Shown here: positions 42,208 through 56,592 of the stretch, piece after piece
How positions within the stretch are numbered: the stretch's first letter is position 1
Layout of the letters: every line of letters begins with the position of its first letter
NCBI GenBank assembly: GCA_947646735.1
Contig: CANTFK010000822.1
Coordinates: 1 to 64,000 of the forward strand
Direction of reading: 5' to 3'
Length of the DNA: 64,000 bases
Source of the DNA: Peronospora farinosa
Taxonomy: Eukaryota; Oomycota; Peronosporomycetes; Peronosporales; Peronosporaceae
Translations under genes and position numbers: made by a program
The notes under the pieces: generated by a model
What the model was told of the DNA's origin: nothing
What the model saw: the letters and a program-made list of their open reading frames with translations, nothing else
Database searches by the model: none

Positions 42208-42840
42208 GTTTTAACCCGTAAAGGGAAGCGCTTAAATGGTCACTAGAGATTGACGGCCTTCTTCGTAACCGAGGCAGCTATACCGTGCTTAAAGCGGTCA
42301 GAAAGAGGGGGGAGCCATCTCTTATTGGTAGAAAAAGAGCCAGTAAAAGGAAATAAATAAGGATGGGTTGGGTTTAAGGAAATATGTTTGTATATGTATA
42401 CCTCCGAAATGTGAGAAAGGTGTTTTTAAACCTGTACTTAGTGACTGATACATGAGTCTGCTGGATGATGATTGGCTGCCACATATTTATTCAATGACAT
42501 GGCTACCTAATATCGGTAAAGTACGAAACTAATCAACGAACGTCTTGTATATGGAGAAGAAATGACAATCTGGATTGACAGGATTCTCTTGCAGCGAGCA
42601 TTGATGAGATGGTTCATCTAAAGTACGAGCACGTGTGGTAGAGCCTTTTAGCTGGACTGTAGATACTATTTTTCGGGTTCTGGGAACGTGCTTGCAATGT
42701 GGGGACCTGCAACGGAGGCTTCTTGAAGCATCAGTTGAGTAGATCAAATGAAGAAGAATAGCATCTCAAATGAACGTATCAATCTATCCTCATTGACCTT
42801 TCAACTACAGCCCATCAGCCACATCATTATATACCCGACA
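42208..42840. other. Intergenic, no gene recognised
   Basis: Holds the promoter of the SAPS gene and the 3' side of the RPA-like gene. The minus-strand ORF at 42529-42747 has no recognisable domain. Confidence 0.5.
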
Positions 42841-43264
42841 CTACACAAATAAATGCTTGTACTTGGTCTGTGAGAGCTGCACAAACTGATCATATACGTC
42901 CAGGTCAAAGTTGTCCCCACAGAGCGTCGTCTTAAACTCCTGAATCGTCTCCGTGTCCACAACTCGCCCAATCACTTCCACAACTTTGCTACCATAGTCA
43001 CTGCCTGGCTGTGGTGTAACGTTGACAATATCCCCGTCCTAACACCAGCAAAACCCAAATCAACAGTGAATCCACCTCCTCTTCATGCAAATTGTTACAG
43101 AAATAAGCTTACAGAAGTGCGTAGGACGACGGCAGTGGGCGAGTGGCTCTCTACAGCACCAACGAGAGCGACTGTGTGGCCTATATAGGCCTTCATAGTC
43201 TTCTTGTTCACACGCGGAGACGTCGCATTACTACCAGTCGCAGCAGCACCACCAAAGTCCATCA
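42841..43264 (-). CDS. RPA3: Replication protein A small subunit (RPA14/RPA3-like)
   Basis: Exon 1 (43264-43113) starts MMDFGGAAATGSNATSPRVNKK and continues AYIGHTVALVGAVESHSPTAVVLRTS. An intron of 74 bases (43112-43039, GTAAGC...TTAG) follows. Exon 2 (43038-42841) reads DGDIVNVTPQPGSDYGSKVVEVIGRVVD and ends KHLFV. The joined protein of about 116 residues is a single OB fold with the RPA14 pattern: short N-terminal arm, VNKKTM...G..V.LVG.V, D.....V, VEVIGRV and a C-terminal helix for trimerisation. RPA14 is the small subunit of the single-strand DNA-binding heterotrimer in replication and repair. Phase 0 splicing preserves the frame. The start at 43264 is preferred because upstream codons do not fit the family. 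Confidence 0.85.
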
Positions 43265-43448
43265 TGTCCTTATCAATTTGTTGCTTTTGGTGTTGGCGCC
43301 AAAACACAAATTAGTGGCGCCACACAAATTTGATCTCTAATTTGTGCACTTCGAAGAAATTGTGTACTTCACGACCTCGCAATTCGAAATTTTTGAAATT
43401 TATTTGACAAGCACAATATATTGTCCTTGAATATTTCGGTCATACATT
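43265..43448. other. Short intergenic gap
   Basis: Between the RPA-like start and the amidohydrolase stop. Contains several ACAAATT(A/T)G-type AT-rich repeats around the RPA start region; no gene. Confidence 0.4.
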
Positions 43449-45405
43449 TTAATGCCGGCAGCATCGACAAATGGACAAAGAACCATTCTTGCCTGGCAAT
43501 AAACTCTTGCTGAAATCATATTGCGAGTCTTCCGATATACCAGGATCATATTCGTATGTCTTTTTTCCATTCACCCAGACACTTTTCACAAGGTCAGGTG
43601 CCACCAATGCACTATGGTCTTGCGTCACGTCCTTGCGAAGCACCACAAAGTCCGCACAAAAGCCGGAAACAATTTGGCCCAATGTCTTCTCTTCCATTGC
43701 TGCAAATGCTCCACCTTTCGTGTACAACGCAAGAGCTTCGTTAAACGAAAGTTTCTCTTCCGGCAAAAACACCTCCTCGGGCCGGTCCGGCTTGTGGCGG
43801 TAGATGGCGTCGTACATGCCTTGGAACGGATTGCATGTCTCAATGGGCCCGTCACTTCCTCCAGCACAGACAACATTGCCGTCCAACATGCGCTTCCAAC
43901 AATACGAAAACGGGATAACGTCGTCTTGCAAGCGCTTGCGCACATAGGCTGCGTCAGTCAATGTGAATGACGGTTGAATGTTGCCAATCACACCTTGCTC
44001 GTGCATTTGATAAATCAAGTCGTTGCCAAGGATCTGGCAGTGCGTGAGAATGGGACGTCTCTCCGGCCCAACATGAGCCATTCTGAGAGCTGCCAGTACT
44101 TGTTCCGCTGCACGATCACCTTGTTCAGCAGAGCACGAGTCAAATTAGAAGCACCATAAGTACTACATCTTGATCTTTCCAGCAACACTCACCGATTGCG
44201 TGGATTTCGACACGATATCCAGCATTATTCGCCTTGCTAATTTTCGTAACGAGTTCCTCATCAGAATTCATGAGAATCCCTCTGTTGTCTGTACCCTTGT
44301 ACGGAGCCCGCAGTGCTGCCGTTTCCTGGACAAGTTCGAAACATCCGACGTCACTCTTTCATTGCTGTGTCGATCGATGCGATATTTCCTTACCGCTCCA
44401 AGGCTGCCATCACTGAAAATCTTTATGCGGTGGCACGATATGAGTCTATCACAATCTCCAGCCTTAGGAATCGTAGTCTTGCCTAACTCGTGGATCGACG
44501 GCGTCAGGTACACGCGAACTGGAAGGCCTTCCTCTTCCTGCAGTTTACTATACACAGACCACGCCTCCTCATCGTTCGTGTGAACAGCAGTCAAACCCGA
44601 GCTCACACACTTTTTTAGCGCGTTCTTGTAGTACTTCACACGCACGTCTACAGTATCATACACACATCAAGGTACAAAAAAATACTGTCAGTAATTATAC
44701 CACACTGCTATCGCTAGTGACCTGACCGAAGGATGGCTCGTTTGCGTGCTTTTCCACTATCTGCACGGCCTGTATCCCATCACATCACGTTGCGTAAACT
44801 CTCCCATACCAAGTCCTTATCTCATTCACATACTACAGCTTTACATCTTCTCTTAAAATACCCGTCACTCCTTTCTCATCCACATCGATAGTTCCATGCT
44901 TGACATCATGATTCTTTGCAGTCACCTCGACACCTGCAATCTCCAAAGCCTTTGTATTCACGACTGCAATGTGCCAACATGCTCGATGTAAAATCACGGG
45001 GCGATCCGGAATCACTGCATCAATATCGTATCGAGATGGATACTTGGCAGTGCTCGAGAGTTCATCCTGTGTCCAACCAAAGCCCACAATCCATGATTTC
45101 TCAGAATAGTGTGCATTATATCTTCTTAGAAGATCTATAAAGTCTTCATAGGAATTGCAGCCGGAAAGATCGAGCCACTCGGCGCTTTCGCCCATCATCG
45201 ACACATGAATGTGGGAATCGTGCAGTCCTGGCAATACTAATGCACCGTGTAGGTCCTCCACGTCATCAGAATGAGGAGAATCACCTACGCCTACATCAAT
45301 AAAACGTCCATCATCCGACACAGTCATCCACTCTGCAAATGGCCCATTAGCGACGGAGTTATCGCCCGCCCATTGCCAGATTTTCCCATTCACAAACACT
45401 TTCAT
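43449..45405 (-). CDS. Amidohydrolase family protein (amidohydrolase 3, YtcJ-type)
   Basis: A five-exon gene. Exon 1 (45405 to about 44849) begins MKVFVNGKIWQWAG and holds the metal-binding HDSHIH motif. A very small exon near 44770-44713 (AVQIVEKHANEPSFGQ) follows. Exon 3 (about 44645-44397) contains GLTAVHTND and HRIKIFSDGSLGA. The next intron (about 44396-44331) starts GTAAGG. Exon 4 to 44193 carries YRVEIHAIG. The last intron is 44192-44121 (GTGAGT). Exon 5 (44120-43449) starts DRAAEQVL and has ILTHCQIL and the conserved Asp in GGSDGPIE. This is the TIM-barrel hydrolase family acting on amides, imides or related substrates; the substrate cannot be told. Exon 1 and 2 limits are approximate. 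The gene is head to head with the C5orf34-like gene. Confidence 0.85.
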
Positions 45406-45412
45406 TATTGCA

Positions 45413-45517
45413 GCAAATGTTGCACGAAGTACAATTGAATGTTGCACGAAGCAACATTGAATGTTGCACGGAGTACAATTGAATGTTGCACGAAGCAACA
45501 ACATTAAATGTTGCTAC
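45413..45517. repeat. 22-bp tandem repeat in a bidirectional promoter
   Basis: Four copies of a unit close to TGTTGCACGAAGYAACATTGAA stand between two divergent genes. The copies alternate between GTACAATT and GCAACATT in the second half, so the period may be read as 22 or 44. The unit contains partly self-complementary GTTGC...GCAAC. Confidence 0.85.
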
Positions 45518-45557
45518 TATAACGCAACTTTTTTCAGACAATTTACATGTGAATCGA

Positions 45558-47334
45558 ATGTTACCACAACATACGAAGCGCCGGCGGTGTCTCGTGCTAA
45601 CGGATGGTACTGCCATTGGCTGTTACATGCGTAACATTCACGAGACGCACATTGTAGTACTAGAGCCTTCAAGTCACATGTATACGTATATTCGTCCAGA
45701 TGGGACTCGCACACGGCACTTGACACTTACTGCTCTATCGAGTCATCAACCTCTTGTTAGTGATATTCTTACTCTACGCAATCGGGTTACACTCCAGTCA
45801 CCGTATGTACATCAACGTTTGATGCATAAAAAAGACATACGCTATCACCGACGAATCAGAGTGCTTCGTGCGAGATGGCCAACTACTAAGGGGAAGGTGA
45901 AAGTCTCGAGATTGTACAATAGCAAGGACAAATGCTTTGAGATGCAATCGATTGAAGGAGCAGCTAAAGTTCAATTGCATCCAAGTGGAAAGTTGGTGGA
46001 GGTGTATTATATTATAGAGGTCAAAGTCTCGGACCCCAGTGTCGAAGTTGAAGCAGAAGCGAGCAGATATGCACATTATACCACGATACATCAGTCATTT
46101 ACAATTGTTCAGATACCAGAGAGTTTTGACTTTCCAGTAAATATCTTACTGAAAGCAAAAGCAGCATGGGAGAAGGATCAAGAAGCTGAGATGGAGTATG
46201 CACGGGAGGATAAAGACATGGAGTTGAACAAACGAGTCTCAATGCTACCAGGAAATGAAGCTTTTACTGCTCGTCCGACCTTTTCAATCATTGCTACGAG
46301 TAGTGATGGAGTTCACATGACTGGAAATGAAGAGAATTGTCTGATGTTAGCAGAGATACTGCGAGTTGCTACACTTCCGTCCAAGATGTTGTACCATCGT
46401 GTTGTGGCAGAAATGGTTGGGGAAGATGCAACGCTGTTTGTATCACGCAGACCACGTAACTGTCTGCCAGAAATTATGGTACGTACTGGCAATGTTGCGG
46501 CATATGTTATGCCTAAAGGTTTATTAAACGCATGATGTGGTATCAAACGGCTAGGTGCAAGTGGACGGTGAACTATCGTTGTTGACGGAGTGTGATGGTT
46601 TTTTCACGTGGTATGACGAAGGCGGGCGACCTCAGCACCGATTCACGCGCGAAACAATTCCACCTGCAACTACTATCGACACAAAGCATGCTATCTTGTT
46701 TTGTCAACATATCGACTACGTGCTCCAAGCTTTCAAGTACGCTTCCCACACTTTTAACCAGGATGTCTTGCCATCGTCTTTATCGCAGCCAAATGAGCTG
46801 GAGCTAATTGAGGAGGTAAATAATGAGCATGGACGCTTCCGTGCATTCCGTGGTGGTCGTGTTCGCGTAGTTTTTGCAGATCGTACCATCCTTCAAGTTG
46901 ACCGCGATAGCGAGTGCTGCTCCTTTTTCTTTGGTGATGGCAGCATGCAGCAGACAACATTGGCATCAGCACCACTTCGACATCGGACCTACGTCTACCA
47001 GGCATTGGAGTTCGGCGATTGGGCTTTTTCGTCTCAAAAGGAGCGGATGGAGCGCCACATGAAGCAGAACGCGGCTCAAGCGATTGTCGCGAGAGAGCTT
47101 CAGCGGATCAGTGTGCGCTGCGGGATGAATAGTGATTTCCCGGTCTTTCACAATTGCAGCAAGGAGGCTATTCAAAAGAAGACAGAAACTCATCTAATGG
47201 GTAGCAATGTCCCATCGCTAGCACTGTCGCTAGCTGCAGTACGAGAGCTTCAGGCAGCTACACTGCAACACATCGTCAGCGTTGACCACGTCCTACAAGC
47301 TATTACGTCCGTGACAATCAGCGACGATGCATGA
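45558..47334 (+). CDS. C5orf34-like protein
   Basis: Two exons. Exon 1 (45558-46518) starts MLPQHTKRRRCLVLTDGTAIG; I choose this ATG because the earlier one at 45483 lies in the promoter repeat. It then has a PYVHQR... linker and a middle domain ending AAYVMPK. Splicing at 46519 (GT) to 46561 (AG), a 43-base intron, restores the frame (VDGELSLLTECDGFF). Exon 2 carries the C-terminal domain with GRFRAFRGGRVRVVFADRTILQVD, the hallmark of the C5orf34 C-terminal domain family (DUF4520). It ends ...VLQAITSVTISDDA. About 575 residues. Animal C5orf34 is poorly characterised, so no activity is assigned. The intron is unusually short; a disabled frame is the alternative. Confidence 0.7.
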
Positions 47335-47498
47335 AGAAATCAATAGCAAAGCAAACACACACGAATTCATTCAGCGAAACTGTCTATCTTACCAAAAATG
47401 GTCGAAGCCGTGAAGTAAAAAAGACCAAATGTAAAGAGGCATCTCTTACGAAAGAGATGACAGAGACAAGTCGCTCCATCATCAATAACAGGCCATTG

Positions 47499-48236
47499 TT
47501 ACTTCCTCTTCCGCAGCGTCAGGTCTTCACTATCATTGCCTGCCTTTTTCGCCTCAATGTTCTTAATAGCAGTTTCTGCAGCTTCCGCTTGTGCCATCGT
47601 CTTGGCACGTGCTGCCTGCATGACCTTTACCTGTTCCTCTGCCGCTTTCCGCTGTGCTTCCATTTGTTGTTCAGCCACTTGGTTCATAAACTGCACGGCC
47701 TGAGGAAAAATCTTGTCTGGCCAGCCCTCACCTATATCAACATCATCATCATCAACAATCACCCATATATAAGCCCATAGTGCATCATAATGTAGCCCAC
47801 TTTATTTTCTCAAATCTGTACCTGGTTTGAGCTCTTCCGCTTCTCGACGTACGTCATTAATCTCTTCATTAATCATCTCTTCGGCCAATTTATAACTAAG
47901 AAATGAACTGTCTTTAAGAATATCATTCTTCTTTAGACGTTGAATGCCTGAGCTTTCCGATTGAATCTTTCGAATCAATGGAATATCAGCCACAGCACGA
48001 CGAAACAAGAGCTGAAAACACAGATCCTTATCTTCCGGGTGATCCAATTTACCCTGACGGTATTGCTCAATTTCATCGGGTAAAGCAAAATCAAAGCCAT
48101 TGATCATCGCCTGTAACGACTCGTCCACGTCATCCGTCTTCTGTGGCATGAGGACACGAGCTGCTAGGATCAGTAACGCAGCTGTTACACCTGTCACAAT
48201 GATAGCTACGATCTGTAAATCAGTCAGCATTTCCAT
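47499..48236 (-). CDS. SEC66: Sec66/Sec71-like subunit of the ER translocation complex
   Basis: Exon 1 (48236-47822) starts MEMLTDLQIVAIIVTGVTAALLILAARVLMP, an N-terminal membrane anchor. The Sec66 domain follows (LCFQLLFRRAVADIPLIRKIQ...DSSFLSYKLAEEMINEEINDVRREAEELKPG). A 90-base intron (47821-47732, GTACAG...ATAG) splits the Gly codon of the family motif (A..LKPGEGWPDKIFPQA). Exon 2 ends with a helical, Ala/Glu/Lys-rich tail (QMEAQRKAAEEQVKVMQAARAK) and LRKRK. About 216 residues. In fungi Sec66/Sec71 is part of the Sec62/Sec63 complex for post-translational import into the ER. The gene is divergent from the katanin-like gene. Confidence 0.9.
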
Positions 48237-48299
48237 ATTGTCTATCTACGTCTCTTAAGGTGCGAGATGGCGAGTGACTTTCGACCGGGGCGCTACGTG

Positions 48300-48395
48300 G
48301 CGGCATGGCGTAGACAGAGGGTGCTACCGGTATACCAGTTGAATCTAGAATGGTACTACCGGGAACTACCGGTAACTACCGGTAACGACTGATTG
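48300..48395. repeat. Short ACTACCGGTA repeats in the Sec66/katanin promoter
   Basis: GGTACTACCGGGAACTACCGGTAACTACCGGTAAC: three to four 11-bp units with the palindrome TACCGGTA, between two divergent genes. They may be factor-binding sites; this is inference. Confidence 0.45.
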
Positions 48396-48450
48396 ACGGT
48401 AGATGGTGTACAATGCACCATTTTTGGTGTTTTATTTTTATCCAATCAAA

Positions 48451-50841
<2,391 letters not shown>

Positions 50842-51350
50842 TCCAACTCGCGTCACTTGAACCAGCATAGCTTCTAGTGATCGTGTGGTGCGTTCTATCG
50901 GCAGGAGCACAATTCGAGCGGCTAACCTAGTAGACCGCTTTTGATTGGAAGCAGCGCCAAAGAGATAAAGAACGACTGAAGCAGAGCTTTTTACTTAGTG
51001 AAGCGAGCCAAGAATGGAGTGAGCAATGATGCTGTCGTGGAGAGTAGAGGAAATAATGGCGGCAAGCTTAGCACGAGACGCAAGCTGAATCAAGCCGAGC
51101 AAGGGTGTGGACATGCATGTACGACTGCCTTTGCCTGTAGTGGCTAATCTTATCGATGTATCACGAATTATTGCAGCAGGACTTATTGCCAGCTCGAGTC
51201 TGAAAGTGGTATGATCAAAAACCCGGGGCCTGCCTCCTCATCAGAGAAAACGACCAAGTTTGATTAAGCCACAGTTGTTGCGAAAACCAAATTTTAGTCC
51301 AATCCTGTCGCATCATTAGACAGGCGATATAGTATATTTGGGCGGCTGAC
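50842..51350. other. Intergenic, no gene recognised
   Basis: Between two plus-strand genes. No domain, repeat or RNA is apparent. Confidence 0.5.
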
Positions 51351-52571
51351 ATGGCACGTTTACATCGTGTCGGCAGGGCCACTTCGAATATGCAACTTCG
51401 CAGTCAAAAGCGTGATTTTACTTCAACTATTGCAGTCATGACTACCAGCAATGATTCATCTCCTGAATCACAAAAGAAGAAGACCGTAAAGCCAAAAAGG
51501 ACGTCGTTTCGACCGAAGTTCATCGTAGCACCAACGAGCTCGAAATTCCCTATACTAACAGCATTGAAAAAACAACGAGTGGATCCCGACTCGATCGACC
51601 ATGACAAAATCCTATTGAAATACCCAAATTTAATCCCAGCGCGACTTATTCGTCGCTACAAACGGTTTTTGGCTGATGTCGTACTTCTCGATGGAATTGC
51701 AAAGGACGAAACGGTTGAAATCGTTGACAAGAATTTAGGGACAAAAAGTGATGGAGATGGAATAATTGATGATGAAGAGGTGGTGACTGTATACTGTCCG
51801 AATACGGGACCAATGGTGGGACTGTTGGAAGGACTACCGAACGCTCGTGTGCAGTTGTCGAAGAGCAGCGACCCGAAACGCAAATATGCGTACACGCTCG
51901 AGATGATTCAGATCAATGTACGTGGTGGGTAGTTTTTATTCGGTTGTTCGTGTACTTATAATTTGGTGTTGTAGAATGGAGAGAGAGACGTTTGGGTTGG
52001 TGTACACTCGACTTCTGCGAATCGAATGATTGAGCAGGCACTCACATCTCGGTGGTTGACAGAGCTTGGTCACTATGACTCTGTGCGGCGCGAAGTCAAG
52101 TTTGCCAATAACAGTCGTGTAGACTTTGTGCTGACCACAAACGCCAAGGACGGCACAATTGTTCATGAAAAATATGTTGAAGTGAAAAGCGTTACATTAG
52201 CGATGGACGGACGTGGCAAAAGCTCGTCGCGCTGCGCTGTATTTCCGGACACGGTGTCGACTCGAGCTCAGAAGCATGTCACCGAGCTGACAGATCTACT
52301 GTCCACAACGACCAAAGGTCTAGGAAACAGGAAGGAGACCGCAACTCACAAGGTGAGTGGAACCATTGTTTTTCTCGTACAGCGTGACGATTGCACCGCT
52401 TTCGCTCCATCCATCCAGCACGACAAGAAATTTGCAGAACTGTGCGCCATTGCGGCCAAAAGCGGGATTCAAATACTAGCTTATGCATGCGCTCTGGAAC
52501 CTGACGAGACCAAGAAATCTGGAACTGTGCGACTTCTAGAGTCTTTACCACTGCATGGAGCAGCGTCGTAG
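51351..52571 (+). CDS. SfsA-family protein (sugar fermentation stimulation-like nuclease fold)
   Basis: Exon 1 (51351-51917) has an N-terminal extension of about 95 residues that is basic and Ser/Thr-rich ([23 protein letters not shown]), compatible with a mitochondrial presequence. The SfsA domain begins [18 protein letters not shown], followed by [42 protein letters not shown]. The 57-base intron is 51918-51974 (GTACGT...TGTAG). Exon 2 (51975-52571) continues [63 protein letters not shown] and [14 protein letters not shown]. The D-(x)n-EVK pattern is the metal-binding nuclease-like site of the family. SfsA is mostly bacterial/archaeal; its role in eukaryotes is not known. About 388 residues. 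Confidence 0.92.
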
Positions 52572-53422
52572 CTATCAAACATCCTGTGAACCGATTTTAT
52601 GGTCACAACCGAGTGTCATTTCATGCATAGGTGAAAAAGGAATCTCTCTAACTTTGATGCCACTGGACAAAGTCTTGCTTAGATAGATGTGCGGTATATC
52701 CTGGGCTTGACATACTGAGGAATAGACATGGCATGATGAAGAATGCCCGTATCCCAACACATGCACATATTGCAAGTTTAGTTAGGTCGCTTTCTTGCAA
52801 CGCAGGAAGGCAGATATGTTACGACAGCAAGAATATGGCGTCATGGTAACAAGCAGCCTACTTTCTTCTAAATTGCAGCGTCACTTGCAATAACCGACAA
52901 AGGTTCATGACACGTATCGCATATGTGAATCTCGCGCCGAAGTATCTTCGTGCTGAATTAGTGCTTTGACTTCATGAAGAAGGTGGAGTCTAAGATCAGG
53001 AATGCCAGATATTCTGCCGACAACTAAAGCTCATCTATCTCTTGCAATTCGATGTCAATAATGCCTTGATGTAGCTGGGAAAAGAAGCAAAGACCTGGAG
53101 ATGAACAAATTTTGGCTATGGGAACTACATGAAGAAGGAAAAGTTGGCAAGTCGACTGGAAGATCAAAGCTTCTCAACCTTTTTAGGTTAATGGATAGAA
53201 CATAACGGGACAGCTTATCGCTCGAACCGACACAAGAGAAGAAACGAAAACGAGGCTGAATATGAAACCGCCAAGTGCCGTGACGGACGTTGTTAGATTG
53301 TGAAAGAGGTTTGGAAACAGTTTTGCAACGTATCGGGACAAGTTGGCTTGCAGCTTCAATCTTGGTGGGGAAGATCCTTTATAAAGGACAGCTACATGCC
53401 ATTAGTCCTTTTCCGAGAAACC
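52572..53422. other. Intergenic, no gene recognised
   Basis: No conserved ORF. The stretch ends in a run of 28 A (53423-53450), which may be a retroposed poly(A) tail, but I cannot identify a retroposed gene or LINE upstream. Confidence 0.4.
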
Positions 53423-53453
<31 letters not shown>

Positions 53454-53574
53454 CGAGTCAAGTAAATCTTGCACTAGCTTGAATCAATGCCGTTTGCCGT
53501 ATTTTTCATTTCTTGTACGTCATACGCAAGATGCGGGAAGTTGAAAGTTTGTCCTGCCAATGATAGCACAACAT

Positions 53575-54218
53575 CGTTTCAATAGATCACTTCCCAATTC
53601 GCGCCTTCGAGCAACAACGGCCAAGAGACGAAGACCTTCAAAGAGCCGGTCAACCGGCCCCCTCCGACCAGGGCGGGAAGTCCCTCCAACGGGAGGCCCA
53701 GGATAAGAGGGGGGAGGTTTTCCCTCTGCTGCGTGCGCTATGGGGGGCAAGCGCAGCGTGCGAACCGTAAGGGGAGCACCAACCCTGTTACCCCCGGGGG
53801 GAGAGGATCGACGACCGCGGTTATCATTCCCTCTTTCCCCAATAGTTCCTGCTATTCTACGTCAGCCTTCAAGACGCCGATTCGATCGCTGAGCGCGAAT
53901 CTCGGTCCCACGAAGTGAACTTGCCAAGAACGTGAATTGATCGGCCCGTCCAGGTGCATCAGCGGTCGATCGGGACTGATCGGTGTGGTGCCCGGCGCTT
54001 GTTGCGATCATTGAGCCACTGTTTACACCTCGGGCTGGATACCCGATTCCACGTGCCCTTTTCGGAGTGTCCCCCGTGACGCCCGACGTCTCGAGCCAGC
54101 AGATTGAGCCAGCGAGGCGAAGAATGACGAAGTCCTGGTAGAAGCACTCCAGACATCTTACCAATCCTTAATGTTTGAAATAGACGGTCTGTTCTTCTCT
54201 TCTCTCGTTTCAATAGAT
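53575..54218 (+). mobile_element. SINE-like element, full copy, with 13-bp target duplication
   Basis: The body 53588-54205 is GC-rich and non-coding in appearance. CGTTTCAATAGAT stands on both sides (53575-53587 and 54206-54218). The 3' end is a short pyrimidine repeat (GTTCTTCTCTTCTCT). A second copy in inverted orientation (59922-60482) lacks the first 85 or so bases, which fits 5' truncation, so the sense strand here is plus. Long target duplications, 5' truncation and a simple-repeat tail point to LINE-type target-primed insertion. I see no A/B-box promoter. Small ORFs in it are shared simply because the copies are similar. Confidence 0.75.
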
Positions 54219-56580
54219 GTTTACGCTTGGTACCCGCCCATTACTTTGCACCGATCAGGACGTCGTCTTCTTTTTGTGGGTTGTTGCTGGAGAGTTTCAC
54301 GTATTTCCACATTTATTTCTTGAACTTCCTCTCTACATGAAGTTGTGCTTGAATGTTCAGAGGAAAAAATGTAAAGAACCATTGTATCCCTGAAGGCCCA
54401 TGCAGGATATGCCATTGTTGTCAGAAATACTTTATTCTACACATCCAGTCTCTACTGCGTCTATACCTGCCTGTACAATTGTGTAGCATGTACAAGCCCT
54501 GGCTGGGCACATCGTCCGCAGCGTCGATGAGGCGCAGGAATAGCAGCTGCTTTTTGCAATTTCAACTGCGGATTGCAAGCGCCGTGTATCTCCGTTGGCC
54601 GCCTTCGCGTCACTGCTCGCACAGCTTCTCGAATAGATTTTTGGCAACAAAGATTGGTCTTGCTCGTCAAACCTACTGACATTGGCCTATTCGTCGTGCT
54701 CCTCCACCTTCCTCATTATCGCCTATAGATTCTTTGTTCTGGTAGTCGCTGATGAGAGAAGTCCATTTCTTTGCCTAAAAACCGATGATCTTAAGTGTAT
54801 GCAGCTCACGCGCGTTAATTCTGCTCAATGGTTAATGGTATTTTCATCGCCATGTGCTCTTGTAATCGTGTGCTCAGATGTACCAACAACAATATCATGA
54901 GGGGTGGATAGTGAACGTAGGGGGGATGTATCACGCCTCCCAATGTTAGATAGGAATTTGAAAGTTTCTTTATCCCAACAAGTCCAATTGAGGTATTCTT
55001 CTCTCTGGAATGGAAAACAACCCGCGTAAGTCAAGCACTAGTTATCAGCATTCACAAATGTCGTCCGTAAGAGATTGCGGTGTAGCAGTCGGCGAATCAA
55101 TGAACGAAACACTAATGAAGTTTTCGACCATGTCGACGGTAAAGCGGTACTACTGCATTGTGATTGTTTGAAACGATCAGTTGTACCGTATTGCTGCTAA
55201 CAAGCGGGCAGATCGCAAAGAAACCTCTTACCACTCTTTGATTCTCATCAGTTTGATCTAAGGTGCTGTTTGTCAATGTAAAATACTACCGGAAGATCGA
55301 TTTCAAGTTCGATCGACTTCAATAAAAGCGCACCTGCACCGTTATCCAGAGCATTCATAAGATCTACTGCTTTACATTAGTAGGTCTTAAGGGTATTAAG
55401 TTCAGGGCTAGCCTTGCATTCAATATCTCTGGTACTACGCATGACTGCTTTGAAATTGTCGGGACGTGGTAATAGTGACCTATTCAAACAGTCCTACGTC
55501 CTCATGAATGTCAGGTATCAAAGCTTAGAGTGGTGATGCAAATCAGCCACGTCAATCTGATTTGTGGTCAGCAAGAAACATCACCTGCAAAGATCAGTAA
55601 ATTTCTAGATATACGACATTTGTACCTGATAACTTCCATCATCTCGTGTTTTTTTCTTCTAACTGGCTTATCGCCCCGTTCGACATCATTTTACTCATGT
55701 GGTCTTATTCTAGGCTTGATTGACACTATCTGCTTTGCGCTTTGCAAAGACTCTTTCATACTAATGTACACTAATGGAATATTTCATACTGTTTGCGATG
55801 CAGCTTTACGTCTGGTCCGTAACCATGTTGAGTTTCATACACATCATGCAAGCTCCATGCAACTGAGCAGATCCTGCACCTTTTCAGATGTGAAAGTCCT
55901 TGAAGATCAAATACTATTTGAAGAACTATCTTGGCTTCTTCGTCATCCGTAGAAAAACCCTGTGGGCAGTGCTGCAGCTATTACGCTAATGTGCAGCTGC
56001 GAGAAGTACCTACAAAGTCTATGCCCTGCTTTTGTTTTCTTTCCGCCGTCTATAACGCCGAGACGACATGCATTAGATCGGCCCGAAATATTGAACTACG
56101 TGCGTTTCTGTATGGTCCGAAGCTACCGGCACTTACCTGCTCGACAATTGCCATTATATGCCATATCCCTGCAGTCTAACATCAAGCAGACCGATCGCCC
56201 GTTACATTTAGGCAAGTCCTTATGCGATGTTTTCTAACCTCTACATTTTGCAATCAATGGGTTTTCAACAAAGGCTTTCAGCTTTCTAGCCCGATCAAGA
56301 CATTTCTGGACGGAAGAAAAGGCACTGTCGTGATCACGTGTAGACAATCACGTTAGTAGCACGCACGCAATGAGACGGACATTGTCGCTGCAAGTATTTC
56401 GTCGCCTGACATGCGACCATCCATAACCTATTATAGTATTCCACAAACTATGCACGCATACTAAAGTCAAGTCAATCGCCCTATCTGGTAAAAAGGGTTC
56501 CCATGGTCCGATTGATGTAAGGGAGTTGTCATTCTGCGTTTCTTCACATTGAAAAACAAGCTTCCTATCCTTCACTTTCA
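54219..56580. other. Gene-poor stretch, no gene recognised
   Basis: Contains only short ORFs. A 140-codon plus-strand ORF (55530-55952, hydrophobic, Cys-rich) has no motif I know and no signal of selection; I do not call it a gene. No repeat partner was found within the window. Confidence 0.4.
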
Positions 56581-56592
56581 TTCTACTTCACT

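Noticed and set aside
43471..43970. Plus-strand ORFs of 110-149 codons over the amidohydrolase
   Set aside because: Reverse-frame shadows of conserved amidohydrolase exon 5.
51351..52571. Bacterial contamination as the source of the SfsA gene
   Set aside because: A spliceosomal-type intron restores the domain exactly, and the neighbours are oomycete genes.
53423..53450. Run of 28 A as proof of a processed pseudogene
   Set aside because: No retroposed coding sequence or target duplication could be identified around it; simple-repeat slippage is as likely.
53862..54164. 100-codon ORF shared by both SINE-like copies
   Set aside because: The copies are nearly identical in DNA, so the shared ORF is not evidence of coding; it runs against the inferred sense strand.
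55530..55952. 140-codon hydrophobic ORF
   Set aside because: No motif, no neighbour context and no promoter signal; a retroelement relic could not be confirmed on either strand.
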